A DNA stretch of 64,000 bases from Beverwykella pulmonaria (taxonomy: Eukaryota > Ascomycota > Dothideomycetes > Pleosporales > Melanommataceae): the NCBI GenBank assembly GCA_001599595.1, contig BCHH01000002.1, positions 1,030,390 to 1,094,389 on the forward strand. The letters are read 5' to 3'. The notes under the pieces are model-generated. The model did not search any database. It had not been told where the DNA came from and saw only the letters and a program-made list of their open reading frames with translations. Positions 11,801 through 24,141 of the stretch are shown piece after piece (the stretch's first letter is position 1; the number at the start of each line of letters is the position of its first letter). A program made the translations under genes and the position numbers.

Positions 11801-12273
11801 AGCGGAGACAGCAGCACGCTGACGCACAGATTCAGGCTGGGGTTTTATTGACTGCCATGGAGGCCGATATATCAATAGATTGAGCGTATCCCTGGGTGTT
11901 GCGGATATTGGCTGCTGCACGGCTCGAGGCAGTGTTGATGGCTGAAGACGAAGTAATCTACGAAGGATGCGGTCCAGAGTGCCTCGGCCCAATCACATCG
12001 GGGCGCGCCGCGTGGAGAAAGTGCGGAGGCGGGCCAACGTCGATCACGTGGAGCGACGGTGTTTGCAAGAACTGACTGGCCTGATGTTTTCCACGCAACC
12101 GCCAAATACACTTCCTCGCGCCCTGGACAGAGACCGAGCGAGCGAGCGAGCGAGCCACCCACATACATACATACGTAGTTGTTGGTCAACCAACGCCTGG
12201 GGAACGAGCCACACAGAACGCCGCGGTCTTGGGATCCCTAGCAGCAGCGCTCGCCTGCAAGCCCTCTGCAGCC
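11801..12273. promoter_or_regulatory. Shared divergent promoter region
   Basis: The F-box gene (minus) and the transcription factor (plus) start 473 bp apart, so this interval must hold both promoters. It contains a (GAGC)n microsatellite at about 12134-12156 followed by an ACAT repeat. No TATA box is obvious. Confidence 0.5.
12134..12174. repeat. (GAGC)n / (ACAT)n microsatellites
   Basis: Five to six copies of a GAGC tetranucleotide are followed closely by about three copies of ACAT. Both lie in the divergent promoter, so they could be length-polymorphic. Confidence 0.9.
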
Positions 12274-14508
12274 ATGTCCACAATGATCACCTTCGCAGCG
12301 AACAACGAGTTTTTCAGGAAGCGAAAGAGAGTCCACCGAGCATGTGAATCTTGCAAGAAGCGTCGGGTGAGATGATACCTGTGGCGTAGCATTCGCAGAG
12401 CGAAATCGTGCTAATCACCCACCCAGAAGCGCTGCAGCCATACCTTCGACGACGAGGCAGACGCCGGAAGCCCTACCAAAACGGGCCACTCCGCAGGCCC
12501 TCCTACCTCTGACCCTACAGCCTTCCCTCCGCATCACCATCAGCATGACCCGCGGGGAGACGCACACCAGTATGGCCATCCTCATCCCCACTCTAGCATG
12601 CCTCCGCCCAGCCCGCTCGAGGACCCGCGCGCCCAAACGCCTCCCAACTTCCTCGGCTACCTGAACCCAGAGGCCGTTCTTCGGGAGCAGGTCCACTCTG
12701 TCCATGAACGGGGCAAGTCTAATCACTCGCCCATCCTGCCTCACATTGGCCAGTGGGTCGAGGAGCGTGAGAGCCGCACACCAAACGGTCATCCTGGAAC
12801 TTCTACCGCACGACTTAACGAGACGAGCCCCCAACCCCAGACCACTCAGGAGGCCACGGTTCAAAAGGCACTTAATCAGTACCTGGAAGCAGTAGGTGTG
12901 GCGATAGTCCCGCCTCGTAAGAACCAAGATGTTCTGCTCGACATCTACTTCAGCTCTGTTCATCCACTACTCCCCATTGTCGACAAGAACCTCTTCTCCA
13001 CTCAGTATAGCCAGGGGACGGAACCGCGTATGCTGATGCAAGCAATATGTATAGTAGCATCCAAGCACGCCGACGCGTTCCCCGTTCTATGTCTTGGAGA
13101 CGACCCTCAAGTGCTGAGTCCGCGCGAGTTCTCCCAGAGGCTCTACAACGCCGTCATCGCCGGTATTGAAGCCAAGCTAGAGAAGAATCGCGTGGTGCTG
13201 ATCCAGGTGTTGGCCTTGATATCGCTCCACTGCGAAGGTCCAGATGGCGCAGAGCAGGCGTCAATGCATCTTGCTCAGGCCATCCATCACGCTCACACAT
13301 TTGGCCTTCAATTCGGACACCAGTGGAAAAACCAAAAGTCCGACTCGCAAGAGAACTTGGAGGATCTGTTCTGGTGCCTTTGGAGTCTCGATAAGCTGAA
13401 TGCCTGTATGAATGGAAGGCCATTGCTTATGCACGACCGGGACAGCAGCATGACGAAACTGCCTACTGATCCGGAAAAGAGGTCAAGCCCTTTCGGCATC
13501 TGGCTTCAGATTTCCGAGATGCTTGATAAGGTTATCGACTATTATCGCCCTGGAAGAGCGATAGAAGAGACTGGCTGGGAGGGCGACGACTTCTTGGGCT
13601 TTGAGGAAATGGTCGGAGATGGGGAGGACAAACTGGACGGTCCCATCATGAGTAAGCCTGACATGCTTCTGAATGATCTCAAAGTACTAACCTTCTCAGG
13701 CCTCCTTTCTCTCTTCCACCACACCATGTGCATGGCCTCCCACAAGTCTCTTTCCATCAACGACCCCGTCAAATCAACCCCTTCCTACGTCCGACAGAGC
13801 CTCTCTGCCACTCGCGTCATCTCTCTCCTCATCGCCGAAGCCCCCGAATACCTCCCACCACTCCCCCTAGTCCCGTACGCTCTGTCCGTCGCTCTAAGTG
13901 TTGTATACCGCCACTTCCGCCAGCGCCGCCTGAAAGTGCACATCAACCGCGCCACCGACGAGCTGAAGCAATGCGTCATCCTCCTCAACCGACTTCGCAA
14001 CGCATGGTGGTCCGCTGGAACAATGGCCGACCTCGGCACTGCTGTGCTCAACAACGCAGACAGGAATACACGCACAGTAAATACCCCGGCCAACGTTCCG
14101 GACCACCCCTCACACCCCAGCTACAGCCAAAACCAGCACATGCAATCCAAAGCCGAGCCCCCTGCCCAAACACCCCAGCTGTCGCACCCCAGCTCGTCAC
14201 AATGGCAATCTGTGGACACATCTATCGACCCGCGGCTCCAACCCCAACCCCAAACGCCCATGACTCACCTCCTCAACACTCTCCCTACACCGACGCCTGG
14301 TCAGCACCCTACGAGCAGCGAGCGAGGCGAGCGAGCACCATTACAAGGCTTTGATTTCTCGGAGGCCAGCCCCGATTGGTTGAACTTTGATGCTGCGTTT
14401 GAGAACTTCGAGGGCTTGTTGGGGAGTTCTGGCGCAGATCTGAGTAATGAGTTGTTTAAACCGCTGAATTATGAAGCTTTGGAGGGGTTTCTGGATCCAG
14501 TTAATTGA
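12274..14508 (+). CDS. Fungal transcription factor (Zn-cluster-like, Fungal_trans middle region)
   Basis: Exon 1 is 12274-12366 and the following exon begins at 12427. A further 48-bp in-frame intron is likely at 13652-13699, giving 708 residues spliced or 724 unspliced. The N-terminus FFRKRKRVHRACESCKKRRK followed by RC gives a basic Cys-x2-Cys-x6-Cys half of a Zn(II)2Cys6 cluster. The second three cysteines expected downstream are not visible, and a Ser/Pro/His-rich stretch follows instead. The middle homology domain spans roughly residues 165-420 (VHPLLPIVDKNLF, LEDLFWCLWSLDKLNACMNG). A Pro/Gln-rich linker leads to an acidic aromatic C-terminus (DWLNFDAAFENFEGLLG) that looks like an activation domain. 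It is presumably a nuclear regulator; its targets are unknown. Confidence 0.88.
13652..13699 (+). other. Candidate 48-bp in-frame intron (exitron) in the regulator
   Basis: This has GTAAGC at the 5' end, TACTAAC as branch site about 10 bp before the acceptor, and TTCTCAG at the 3' end. Its length is a multiple of three and it contains no stop, so splicing removes exactly 16 residues and retention keeps the frame open. Confidence 0.75.
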
Positions 14509-17500
14509 TAATGCGGAATGTAGTAGGGAAGGGATGTATATACGTGTATCTAGTAAAGGGGATATTGTGTTCGAGCGGAGTTGGTGGTCTGCCTCTCCCC
14601 TTTTCCTTGGAGATTGGTTTTATGATGGGTAATACATTGTGGGTAATTTAACGGGCATATTCGAAGGACCCCATCTCATATCATCGGCAGCAGAAAGGAG
14701 GATGTTGCCAATACGGTCTATAGGAGACGGGATGAAAAATACACAGAGTTTGTCTGGTGACCGCCCTACCTTTTGGATCGAGAAGCGACGATGGCGAGGT
14801 AAAGTTTGAATCTGTGTTCTTCCTTGTTTTAAACACTCTCTCTTTCTTGTTCTATTATTGCCCTCCTTTCTTCTATCACACTACCTTATACTTTGTCTCC
14901 CGCCCTCTCTTCTCTTGCCTCACACTACCTTACTCCTGCTCCCTTGACACTCTCACATGACATGTACGCAATACTAGGGCTTATAGGGCTGGACAACCAT
15001 GTTAGCTCACATCTATCCGCTCATTCCTCACAAGTTGCGCCCAGCTCCTTGCACGACTCACTATGGATGTCGATTGGGCCTCAGCATTTGCCACGTTCTA
15101 AAACGACGTACAAGAATCCTATACCGGCGTTTACTTCATCAACCGTGACGTTGGTTGGCTATGTATGCTATCAGGTCACTGGTTGTAACGCCGAGCCGTC
15201 AATCCTGGTACCATGTACGCAAGATATTCCTTCGCGACCACTGACTTGGCTTCTACGAGAAGCCTGTGAGTGATATATACCGACCGTACTGTGGAGCATT
15301 AGATGGAGGGTTAGAGGGGGATAATGGAAAGGGGAGGGTAAATGTAACCGTTGGAAGCAATCGCCAAAGTAGTTAATCCAAGCATGGTTAGATACAGTCG
15401 TCCGTTGAAGCATCTTACAAGGTGTGCCCAAGCGTCCCTTAACTACATCCGCGGCGAGGCTTTGAGCTTGGTGGTATGCGAGAGGGGGGATGGAATGGGT
15501 ATGTAACAATGCGAGTCGTGAACACTTTTGAAGAAGAGATGGCATATCAGGAGAATTGTGATTAATTGTGCCTTGGATAACGTATCAGTTACAGAGCTAG
15601 GAAATGATGAAAGACACAAGCGCGCATAGGTCGAAACTAGGAATAAGGCCCATGTATGTTCACTCATAATTCGAGAAGCTTGAGTCAAGCAAGATTCGCG
15701 GTTTTTGCCTACTTTCTATTCTTTCCAGTAGAGTGATGCTGGTTTACGTACCGATAATTTGTGTCAGTGTTGTGCTGAAAATCATCGACCTCACGTAGGT
15801 CTGCAAGACAACCCAAGGCACTAATTAATCATGCCAATACACTTCCCAATCCGTAGTCCAGGACTTGATGATGTGACTCCATATGTGTCGCCTTACGCAC
15901 ACCCTCAGTGTTTGAGTTTATCACCCTAGTCTATAAAAAGAGTTCACGTGTCCTCATGCGCGTACACGAATCCCCTATCCTGTCTGTATTGCCACAGCTA
16001 GAGATATCTAGCGTCCACAACGCAACAGCTGAACCCATGACAGAGCACAAGCCAAACGCCACGTATGTTTGCATGCATGTCACTACCATGGTTTGCTTCA
16101 ACGTTTAGCCTGACATGTGATGTGCTGTAAGCATTCAATGCCCATCTCTTTAGACTTAAGGATCAAGATCGAGACGATGCGCCGGGGGAGGGATAGCACT
16201 GCTGCTGGTAATGGTGTGCGCTGTGAGTCTAGAACACTGTCAGAGTACAGTAGTGTGCGTTAATAAGCACTGCACTCCAGATGAAGTGAAGCATCGCCTA
16301 AGGCATGAAACGCTGACGTTGCGCTACAATAGACTTGAGAATTATAGTTAAGAAGTGGAAGGCCACGATTGGTCTGCATGTTGAGCTACATTTTAATGAT
16401 TATCTGAAGTAAGAATTGCACTCCCAGTAGTGGCAAATTCTAGACTTAAGGACTGTGGGTAAGTGACGGAAAGTTACTCCTGCGCTGCGTTTCAAAGCAA
16501 GGGAAGGGATACTGGAGAGCTAGGGCTTGAAAGTGGCGACGAAAAGTGCGTACTGATGGTGGCAGTTTCACAAAGACTCGGGAAGAGACAGGTAGCAGCA
16601 TCGGGGAATTAGAACAGCGTGGTGTTCGTGTGCGTGTGCGTATGCTGTGACGAAGTGATGGATAGACTATGCGCTAAGAATGTGACGTGGCCAGATGTAG
16701 GATTTGAGAAGAGTTACTTTCTCACTGAGTGCAGATGCGGAACTCAAATTGTAGTCCCACGGGACTCGAAGTCAGAGAAGCCTGGAGGCAAGAATGGACA
16801 GGTACCAGCATCGGGAAATAAGGAGGCGTGGAAATGCAGAGTAGATGCTGTGAGGAGCAGGTCAGTTGACAGAGTCGTGACGAGAAATCTCTAGGTTAGA
16901 GCACATGGTGTTGCCCATGCAAACGTAAAAAAATCCCAAGGGCTTTGCGATGAGAGATCGGGCCGTTGAACTCAAATTCTTGGCGGATATGCGTGCAAGA
17001 CTCAAGCCACAGCGGGGAGGAAAGTTTCGACACTTCTCGTGACATCGACTGTACAGAGCGTCTGTTTGAGTTGGAGTCTATGTTAGTGTATACATTCAGT
17101 GTCAGCACTTTCGAGAGAAGCTCGTCTTCCCCGAGCTCGTCTACATGGCATTTCCACTCGGCCAGACTGCATATCCAAGGCCTCATGGCATGCAGTGCAT
17201 ACGGGGAAACTCAGTCTTCAAGCTTACATCGAAGCCGAAGTTGCTGCCTCGAATCAAGCGCTTAGGGGAGCCTTGGACGCCCGACCAAAAACACAGAGGC
17301 GCGGAATTGCCAGAGTAGTTGGCGCCAAATCTCCGATGCCTGCAACCTACACCCGCCGTAGCACTTGGATTCGAGACAGAGACGGATACCAACAGCGAGG
17401 TAGACGGAGGTGACTAAAGGCGATTGCGTGAGAGAGTTTTCTGCCACGTGTATTACTGCCCGGGATCTTTCGAGGTGGACGCCGCAGGCGGCGTAATGCG

Positions 17501-20500
17501 GACGTTGATCCAGTTATTTTTTCTTGAAGTACGGTCCAGGATATGATCACCCACAGGTGCTTGGTGAATCGAGATTCGATAAGTCTCAGGCGGCATTCGG
17601 GAGGGAGCCGGACATATCGACGATGTGGTAGTAACACTTGCGCCTAAGGAGTTAGGAAACGGTCTGCCTGGCCTGCAATCTACGAAGTCGCACACCAGGA
17701 CGGTTTCGCTCCTCTCCTGCAAGAAAACTTGATGCGCATATCTCATCATGTGTGCTGCAGCGTCGGTACCAGAGCGAAAAGACGCTGCAGCTCGCCAAGT
17801 ACGCTGCCGGGTCGTCGCTGCTGCTGCTGTTCAGGGATTCTGCACCAAACAACCCTTTCGCCACTTCACATCCCAAACATCGAGCGCCCCAAATCGTGCG
17901 CTCCCGCAGCTAGGAATACGTTCCGGAGCCGCTGTGGGATGTTGGGGGTGCGCTTTTCGTGCCAGTGCCGCAGTCTGGGTCTTCGAGATAAGGCATATCG
18001 TCGATGAAAGACCGGAATCATTCTGCAATCGGGCATGGATGCATCTAGAAGTTGTATAGTGGCGAATGCAAAGAGGGAACCGTTGGAATAGAGTTGCGCT
18101 GATGTTGGTGATAGGTGTGAGGAGGTGTGAGGGGTGAGAGAAGAAGGGATAGAACGCAGGGCTAAAGGAAAGACGTCCACGCTGCTAAGGCTAGACGATA
18201 TTAACTGACTATCTCATCAAGGAAGGGGGGAGTGACGGACTGCCCGCGCCCCAATCATTTCGAAGTCACATCGAGATTCTGCAGCTTCGCGTTGGCATCC
18301 ACCGTTGCGGTGTCAGTCCCCTACACCCTTCATAGAAACTTGTTCGTCTCTTGAACAACACACAACTCGGCGGCTCTAGTCTCGTGGCCCTGCTCAGCAA
18401 CATCCCCGAGTACCCGCGTCCCCGTCTTACTAGTCAAGGTGCTAAAGGGCGAACACTACGAGACAGCGTGGCTGGATCGCTCAAGCACAGAGCCAGAATC
18501 GGACAATCTAGTTGTTGCTCTCAGAGACACACTTGCACGCCTACCTATTGTCAAGCTTGTGCCCTTAGTCCCTGGTTTCGCTCCTCGCACAACCATTACC
18601 GATGAACGCGTAGCCATCCGAAACGTGAAGCCGAACAGCCAGTCAAATATCTTCTGCGGGCCATGTCGTACAGGCACGGGGAGCCGAAGGGACAGAACCG
18701 CGAGTTCAGCACGGAAACGGCGTTCGGCGTGCTGCGAGGGTGTCCATGAGCAAACTAGAAGATAGTGACACAGCAAGCACACGACTAGCAGACTACTGCA
18801 GAGCGCTGAAATCAGAAGCCGGAGGTGTGACTCAGGTTTAGCACTGCGGTTTCTCGCAGGAAGGAGGCAAGCGGTTGGGGTTTAGGGCCGAGCACATGTT
18901 GACAGGTGGTGCACGTTGTGTCCGTTGCGTGGGACTTCGTGCGAAGCACCAGGTGTCGATCTGGAGATGTCGTGAAAGGTGGTTCCAAGGGGGCTAAAAA
19001 TGTTGGACGAGTTTGTGTTGACGTTCGAGCCCCATTGCAAGACTACCGGCAAGGCCCTTGTGTCACAGTGGAGTTTGAGGGGTTCCGAAGCGGGCGAGGC
19101 GTGCTGAGGAAACTCGCGGAAATAGCCATGTTCGTACAGGTAAGGATGATTGCGTGTTCATGGTCGTGAAGGTTTGTGTTTCTCTATTCTCAAATCATAC
19201 CACACCGGCTGAGATGTCATGGCACGTGGTACGAGACACAATCACATATCATCGTTTCGACTGACGCATCTTGCCGCTTTAGGCTGCCGTTTTAGAATCA
19301 TGAATCGTTTACGAGAGCAGTCAACGGCTTCTCGATATCAAATGCTTGGTGGCGTTACAATGGTGTTGACGTTTGGCAAGAGCCCTTTTGCACCCGGCTG
19401 GAAGTCGTCCTGAAGGCGTGTCTAGCCGTAGGAGGCTCTTGCACAAGCCGTGTCAATGACGCAGTCTCGCTATCTCACCATATCTCGCGAGTAACGAACA
19501 GGGTACTGACAAGAATAAAAAATGAACACGTGTGAAACCTGACTCAGACGTTGTAGTGAAGAAAAAGCAAACCTGTGTTCGTATGTGCGTATCACATACA
19601 GCGCCGTCCAACGGGGCCGCGACAGGTGATCTTGTAGGGCTGAAGTGAGGAGCTTTTGCGGCGACATGGATGGACAGAAAGGCGTCGAAGGTTCGGGGCG
19701 CGCAAGGTATTGTGACACGGCCAAACAGCCACCATCACTTGCCGCAACAACGCGAGAGATGATCTCACCCTCATTCAACCCGTAATCGCCAGCCTGTGGT
19801 GATGTGCCCTGCACGTGAACGGGCTACGTTATGCGCATATTCCCGCTCTTTGCCTTTTCTTTTGCTACAGGCCCGATGAATGCCAGTAATAGCCTGGGTG
19901 GTCGAATTGGGAAGCCGTCCGAGATGTGTGGCGCCGCGAAAGCCTAAATTACTGGGATACGATTCGCGTTCAGGAAATGCAGACAGATTCTGATCTCGCA
20001 CATGGCTTGTTTGTGTCTCATCCTCAGCCACATGCGCTCCTCCATGATGAGGAAATTTGGCAGCATGGTTACCGAGACCATTGCCCGAGGCCCATCTCGC
20101 GACGCGGAATGGCACAAGGCCCTGGCGGCTGGTTCGTAGATGATGTCTGTTCATGGTGATCAGTTTGTGCAGCGATCCTCTTGATAATCATATCATCGTC
20201 ATCATCAGATCGGCCGAACATCGGTCTGCTCACCGGTGGTCAGCCCATCACTTACAGTATTTCACTCTTCAACAAAAAAAAAATTTAAATAAGCCAGCGA
20301 ATAGCAAGAGGGCCTTATAGAGTCGCGATAATATCCTGTTTGTAGGCTGTGTTCCGAGGGCTGCATATTGCTACTTTGAGCGTAGCCGTGCCCCAATGAA
20401 GGCGAGGAAGTTGGAGCCTTAGTGCATACCGATATGCGAAGTTCATTGTTGTTAGGTTGGGTTGGGTCGCCGACGATGGAAGATGGAGGAATTGTGGATC

Positions 20501-22703
20501 GTGGAAAAGCTCGATGGTGGTGACAGCACTGCACTAATAGTGTCATGGTCGAATCACTGTCGTGGCTTCTCAGCTTGACGTCTTCTCATCTCGTCTGGCT
20601 CGGGCAATACCATCACTATAATCATCAAAAGCACAGTGTTAAATTGCTTTTGCCATGTATATCATAACCTCAGCCCGAGATCTAGGCTCTACGCCTCACA
20701 ACGCTTCCTAACGGCGCATCGAGGATCCATTGACTTTGCGTCTGCGCAACACGTATCAATGCTCTTTTGCCAACCGTATGTACAATAAGGTTAAGCGACC
20801 CAAGGCGCCAACGCTAGATACCTCGAAGAAAACCGGCTGCATCATGATGTGAGAAGCTGAAAGCCGTCTCATTTTCTCACAATGGTCAATGGTGGAGGGA
20901 AGACTTGGGATTCAGCCCAGGGCCGCGCAGCTGACCGACTTTGTTTGTTGGCTTGATTCCTCGCGCGACTTGTTGTTGGGTTGGTTGGTTCTCCGGCTTA
21001 CTTGTTCGTACTATTAGTTGGCCGAGAGGCTGCCTGCCGGCCTATACCGCCGCCGCGTCCTGTACCGTGGCGGCGTCCTATGGATGGAGGATTGTATGTC
21101 TGCCTCTCTGTGCATGTCCTGAAGGACTGCCTTGCTGTGCAGCAGGTACCTGTTCACACGACAATCAATACAGGACAATCAGGACTGTCCCTCGTGGCTG
21201 GCCTGCCTAACCGAGGTCGTGAAAGTCTCACAACCAAAATGTACAGTAAAACTAGTATCTGCACACTGTACACAGCCTCCCCCTCAACAACCTAACCCTT
21301 CCTCCATACACCCTCCCACTCGGCGTCGGTAGGGAAACCAAAATCGAGCATGGGAGTCTCGATCGTGCATCCCGAATCCCTTCACCGTCATCACGACCCA
21401 TCTATTAATCTGCATCCATGACCTGTTGCATGCACCGCTCTATCCCGTACCTCATTAAGTCTGTGGCCATCTACCCAAATGAAGTTAGCCCATGGCCCGC
21501 CGCCGGCTCAATTCACCGCGCAGCCCTCGAATCAGGCACCTGCACGCTACACCCTCATCCCCACATATATGCACAGTGTCGCACGCTTGCCTCTTCTCAT
21601 TTGCTGCCTCACCCTACATACATTTACCTCATACTCGCTCGTGCAGAGGGCAGGCCGGTCTAGGCAGCGAAAGCGCGCGATAGGATATGTACAGCCATGG
21701 ATTTGGGTGGGGGAGCGGCATGCGTGGTTGGTTGAGGGTACACAAGGCGCCGTTTTGGGACGCTTGCTTTTTGCATGCAGTGGATAGGGCAGGGGTGCTG
21801 CAGGACGGAGGGTTGGCGGGCGTTGAGGTGAGAGATTTTGTATGGGACGATTGACGGGGGTTAAGGACGTTGGATGCTGGGGGGTAGATATGGGGAGAGA
21901 GTGTTGTGATGATGTTCAGGAGGTGTGTTAATGACGAGGGTGAAACTATCGAAAACACCGCTTGTGAAGACGGGAAGTCACCAAGCAAATTAGTGAAAAA
22001 GTGGTTTGGCTTTTGGCAATGCGACACCCTAGTCGCATCGACCTAATGAATATCTTTTCTGTTGATTGTTGGTTGAAGAATCTGCGGCTGCGCAGTCCTA
22101 AACATATTTGTGTCCCTTCATTCATTCCACGAGGACCGAGTATACAAGTGTTTGAGCTTCGCTCTGGTATCAAAACGAAGGAAATGAAAAAGACCGTAAG
22201 TGACACTTGGCTCCGCCTCTATGGCAGAAGTCCAAGGCCAGAGAGATGAAGTAAATAAAACGCCATGTAAATGCTGTGCCAACTAAAATTCACACAATCT
22301 TCCCAAGAATCGTAGATAGAAAAAGAAAGACAGCAAGAAGTTGAGTCAAAACACCTCGCCATCTAGGCATTGCGCGGCATCCAAAAGGATAAAAGTGTAG
22401 TAAAACACCATCAATCGTGGTCGTCGAAGTAGGTTTTCTAGATCCCCAAGGCAACGGAGCAAAATCTGAGGAATCAAATCCATGGTCTTGGAGAACAAAA
22501 AAGGTGCAATGCCGAAGTCTAGTTTCCAGAACGCCGAAGAATCCGCACCGATACCGTTCAAATAGAGCAAGCAACTTCGCTCAAATATACTTCATCTCAT
22601 CGTAAACTTTTCGACATGAAAGGGAAAATATAAACACATTGTGCAGAAGCGATATCCACTCCGGTAAGAATAAATCCGTGTATGGGCCATGGAATTAGAG
22701 AGT
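14509..22703. other. Gene-poor 8.2-kb spacer
   Basis: No reading frame here resembles a known protein or shows convincing exon structure. The content is mixed: the regulator's 3' end and a CT-rich tract at about 14810-14960; A/G-rich sequence at 16140-16890 with a short imperfect duplication (AGCATCGGGGAATTAG near 16600, CAGCATCGGGAAATAAGG near 16807); and several overlapping short frames at 17700-18780 on both strands with no family signal. The last ~400 bp before 22703 is the 3' flank of the kinase. Confidence 0.5.
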
Positions 22704-24141
22704 TTAGTAGACGTGTACCGGCGTGGCCATCATGGGAGGCTGGAAGGACACATGTTTTACCAAGTTGGCCGCCTGGATGAATGGGTGGAACCAGGCGTTG
22801 GTGGGAGGAGGAGAAACGTATGTTGAGTGACAATTCCTATTGGATTGAGGGGGGACGTATGTTGAATGAACAGCCCGGGTAGCAATTTTGTGTGCCGGGG
22901 GAGGGGCGATCTGATGGTAGGATGATGTGGATGATGTGGAGGAGGCAGAGGAACGTGACGAGCAAGAAGAGAAAACAGACTCGTTGTCTGAGTTGGAACT
23001 TCCTGACGAGGTAGAGTATTGCGGGTATGGGAGTTCCAGCACGGGAGGAGAGTAGAGGGGAGCAGGAAGAGGAGCAACAGAAGGGAGGTTGTGCTGGTAG
23101 CAGCCATTGAAGATAGCATCCCGGGTGTAGTCCACAGGGTGGAACGGCGGCGAAGGCAATGGCGTGGGAGCCGCTGACTTGGTGGCCGTGAACCTTGGGC
23201 ATCTCAGAATCATGTCGCGGAGCTCTGGAATCGTGATCCTCTTGGCAGGGTTGAATTCAAAGATTCGTTTCAGGATCGAGTCCAGCTCTGGAGACACGGG
23301 GAGAATGGATTGCAGAAATTTGGGATCCTTCATGAATGCACGGAATGTGCTATCCTCGAAAGAAGCCCGCTTCCAAGGGTTGCGTCCACAGGTAAGGTTT
23401 ACCAGGATGACTCCGAGACTCCACACGTCATTGGGCGCTGATGCATAGCAAGAGTAGGCCTTAGGTGCTGAAGTTTGACATTCTGCGGAACGATTAGTAC
23501 GTGACTCAGTAAAAAGAAATGACTCAGACAGTCGGGCACGGTGGAAAATTACCTGGTGACATGTAGAAGGTCGAACCGCATCCAAAGTCAGAGGTGACGT
23601 GGTCGGAGGTGGCAAGTCCAAAATCGGCAAGTTTACAGGTCATGCCCTGGTCTGTTACCAATATGTTCTCAGGCTTGAGGTCCCTGTGGTAGATTCCAAT
23701 GGAATGGCAGTACTCCACGGCATCCAAGATCTGGAGGAAGGCTCTCTTGGCTAGAGCATCATTCCCAAGGTACTTGCCTTGTTCTGTGATGTTGGAGAAG
23801 AGATCTCCCTCGGGGCAGTACTCGATGACAACGTATGTGCAGTCCGGCGAGTCCATGATCTTGACCAAGGAAACAACATTGGGGTGGGCACTAGCCTGGT
23901 GGTGGAGCTGGATCTCCCGTTGCTGGAATTTCCGCTGACGGGGCTCCAAGCCGAGCTTGTTGAGCGCCTTCACAGCATACGGGGTGTTTGTGTGAATGTC
24001 CACGGCTGTGTACACAACTCCATACGCGCCTACACCGAGAATACCAGTCAATTGAAGCCTTCCGGCAAGTATTTGGCCTAAACGTTCCTCTGGCGCGCAG
24101 AATCCATTGAGGGTGGGTGATGCTGGCGGCGTTGGCAACAT
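22704..24141 (-). CDS. Ran1/Sks1-like serine/threonine protein kinase
   Basis: Exons 24141-23553 and 23482-22704 encode 455 residues. The kinase domain starts near residue 30. It has glycine loop GVGAYG (36-41), AVKAL with Lys58, HRDLKPEN (152-159), DFG (173-175) and an activation segment STFYMSPECQ spanning the splice junction. The short N-terminus (LPTPPASP) and compact domain followed by a Ser/Pro-rich tail resemble fungal Ran1/Pat1 and Sks1/Vhs1 kinases. These link nutrient state to mitosis, meiosis or glucose response. The ~170-residue tail is rich in Ser/Thr/Pro/Tyr and probably disordered. It includes SSCSSRSSASSTSSTSS, whose tandem Ser codons may vary. It is flanked on both sides by very long spacers. 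Confidence 0.9.

Noticed and set aside
11503..11851. Plus-strand frames opposite the F-box gene
   Set aside because: Antisense shadows of the F-box coding sequence, with Arg/Gly-rich artefact composition.
13728..14354. A 208-codon plus-strand frame and minus-strand frames
   Set aside because: They are shadows inside the transcription factor coding region, and their Pro/Arg-rich content is a frame artefact.
18351..18780. Possible exon (GEHYETAWLDRSSTEPESDN-like frame)
   Set aside because: Looks mildly protein-like, but no start, splice partner or family match could be found. Overlapping frames are equally open.
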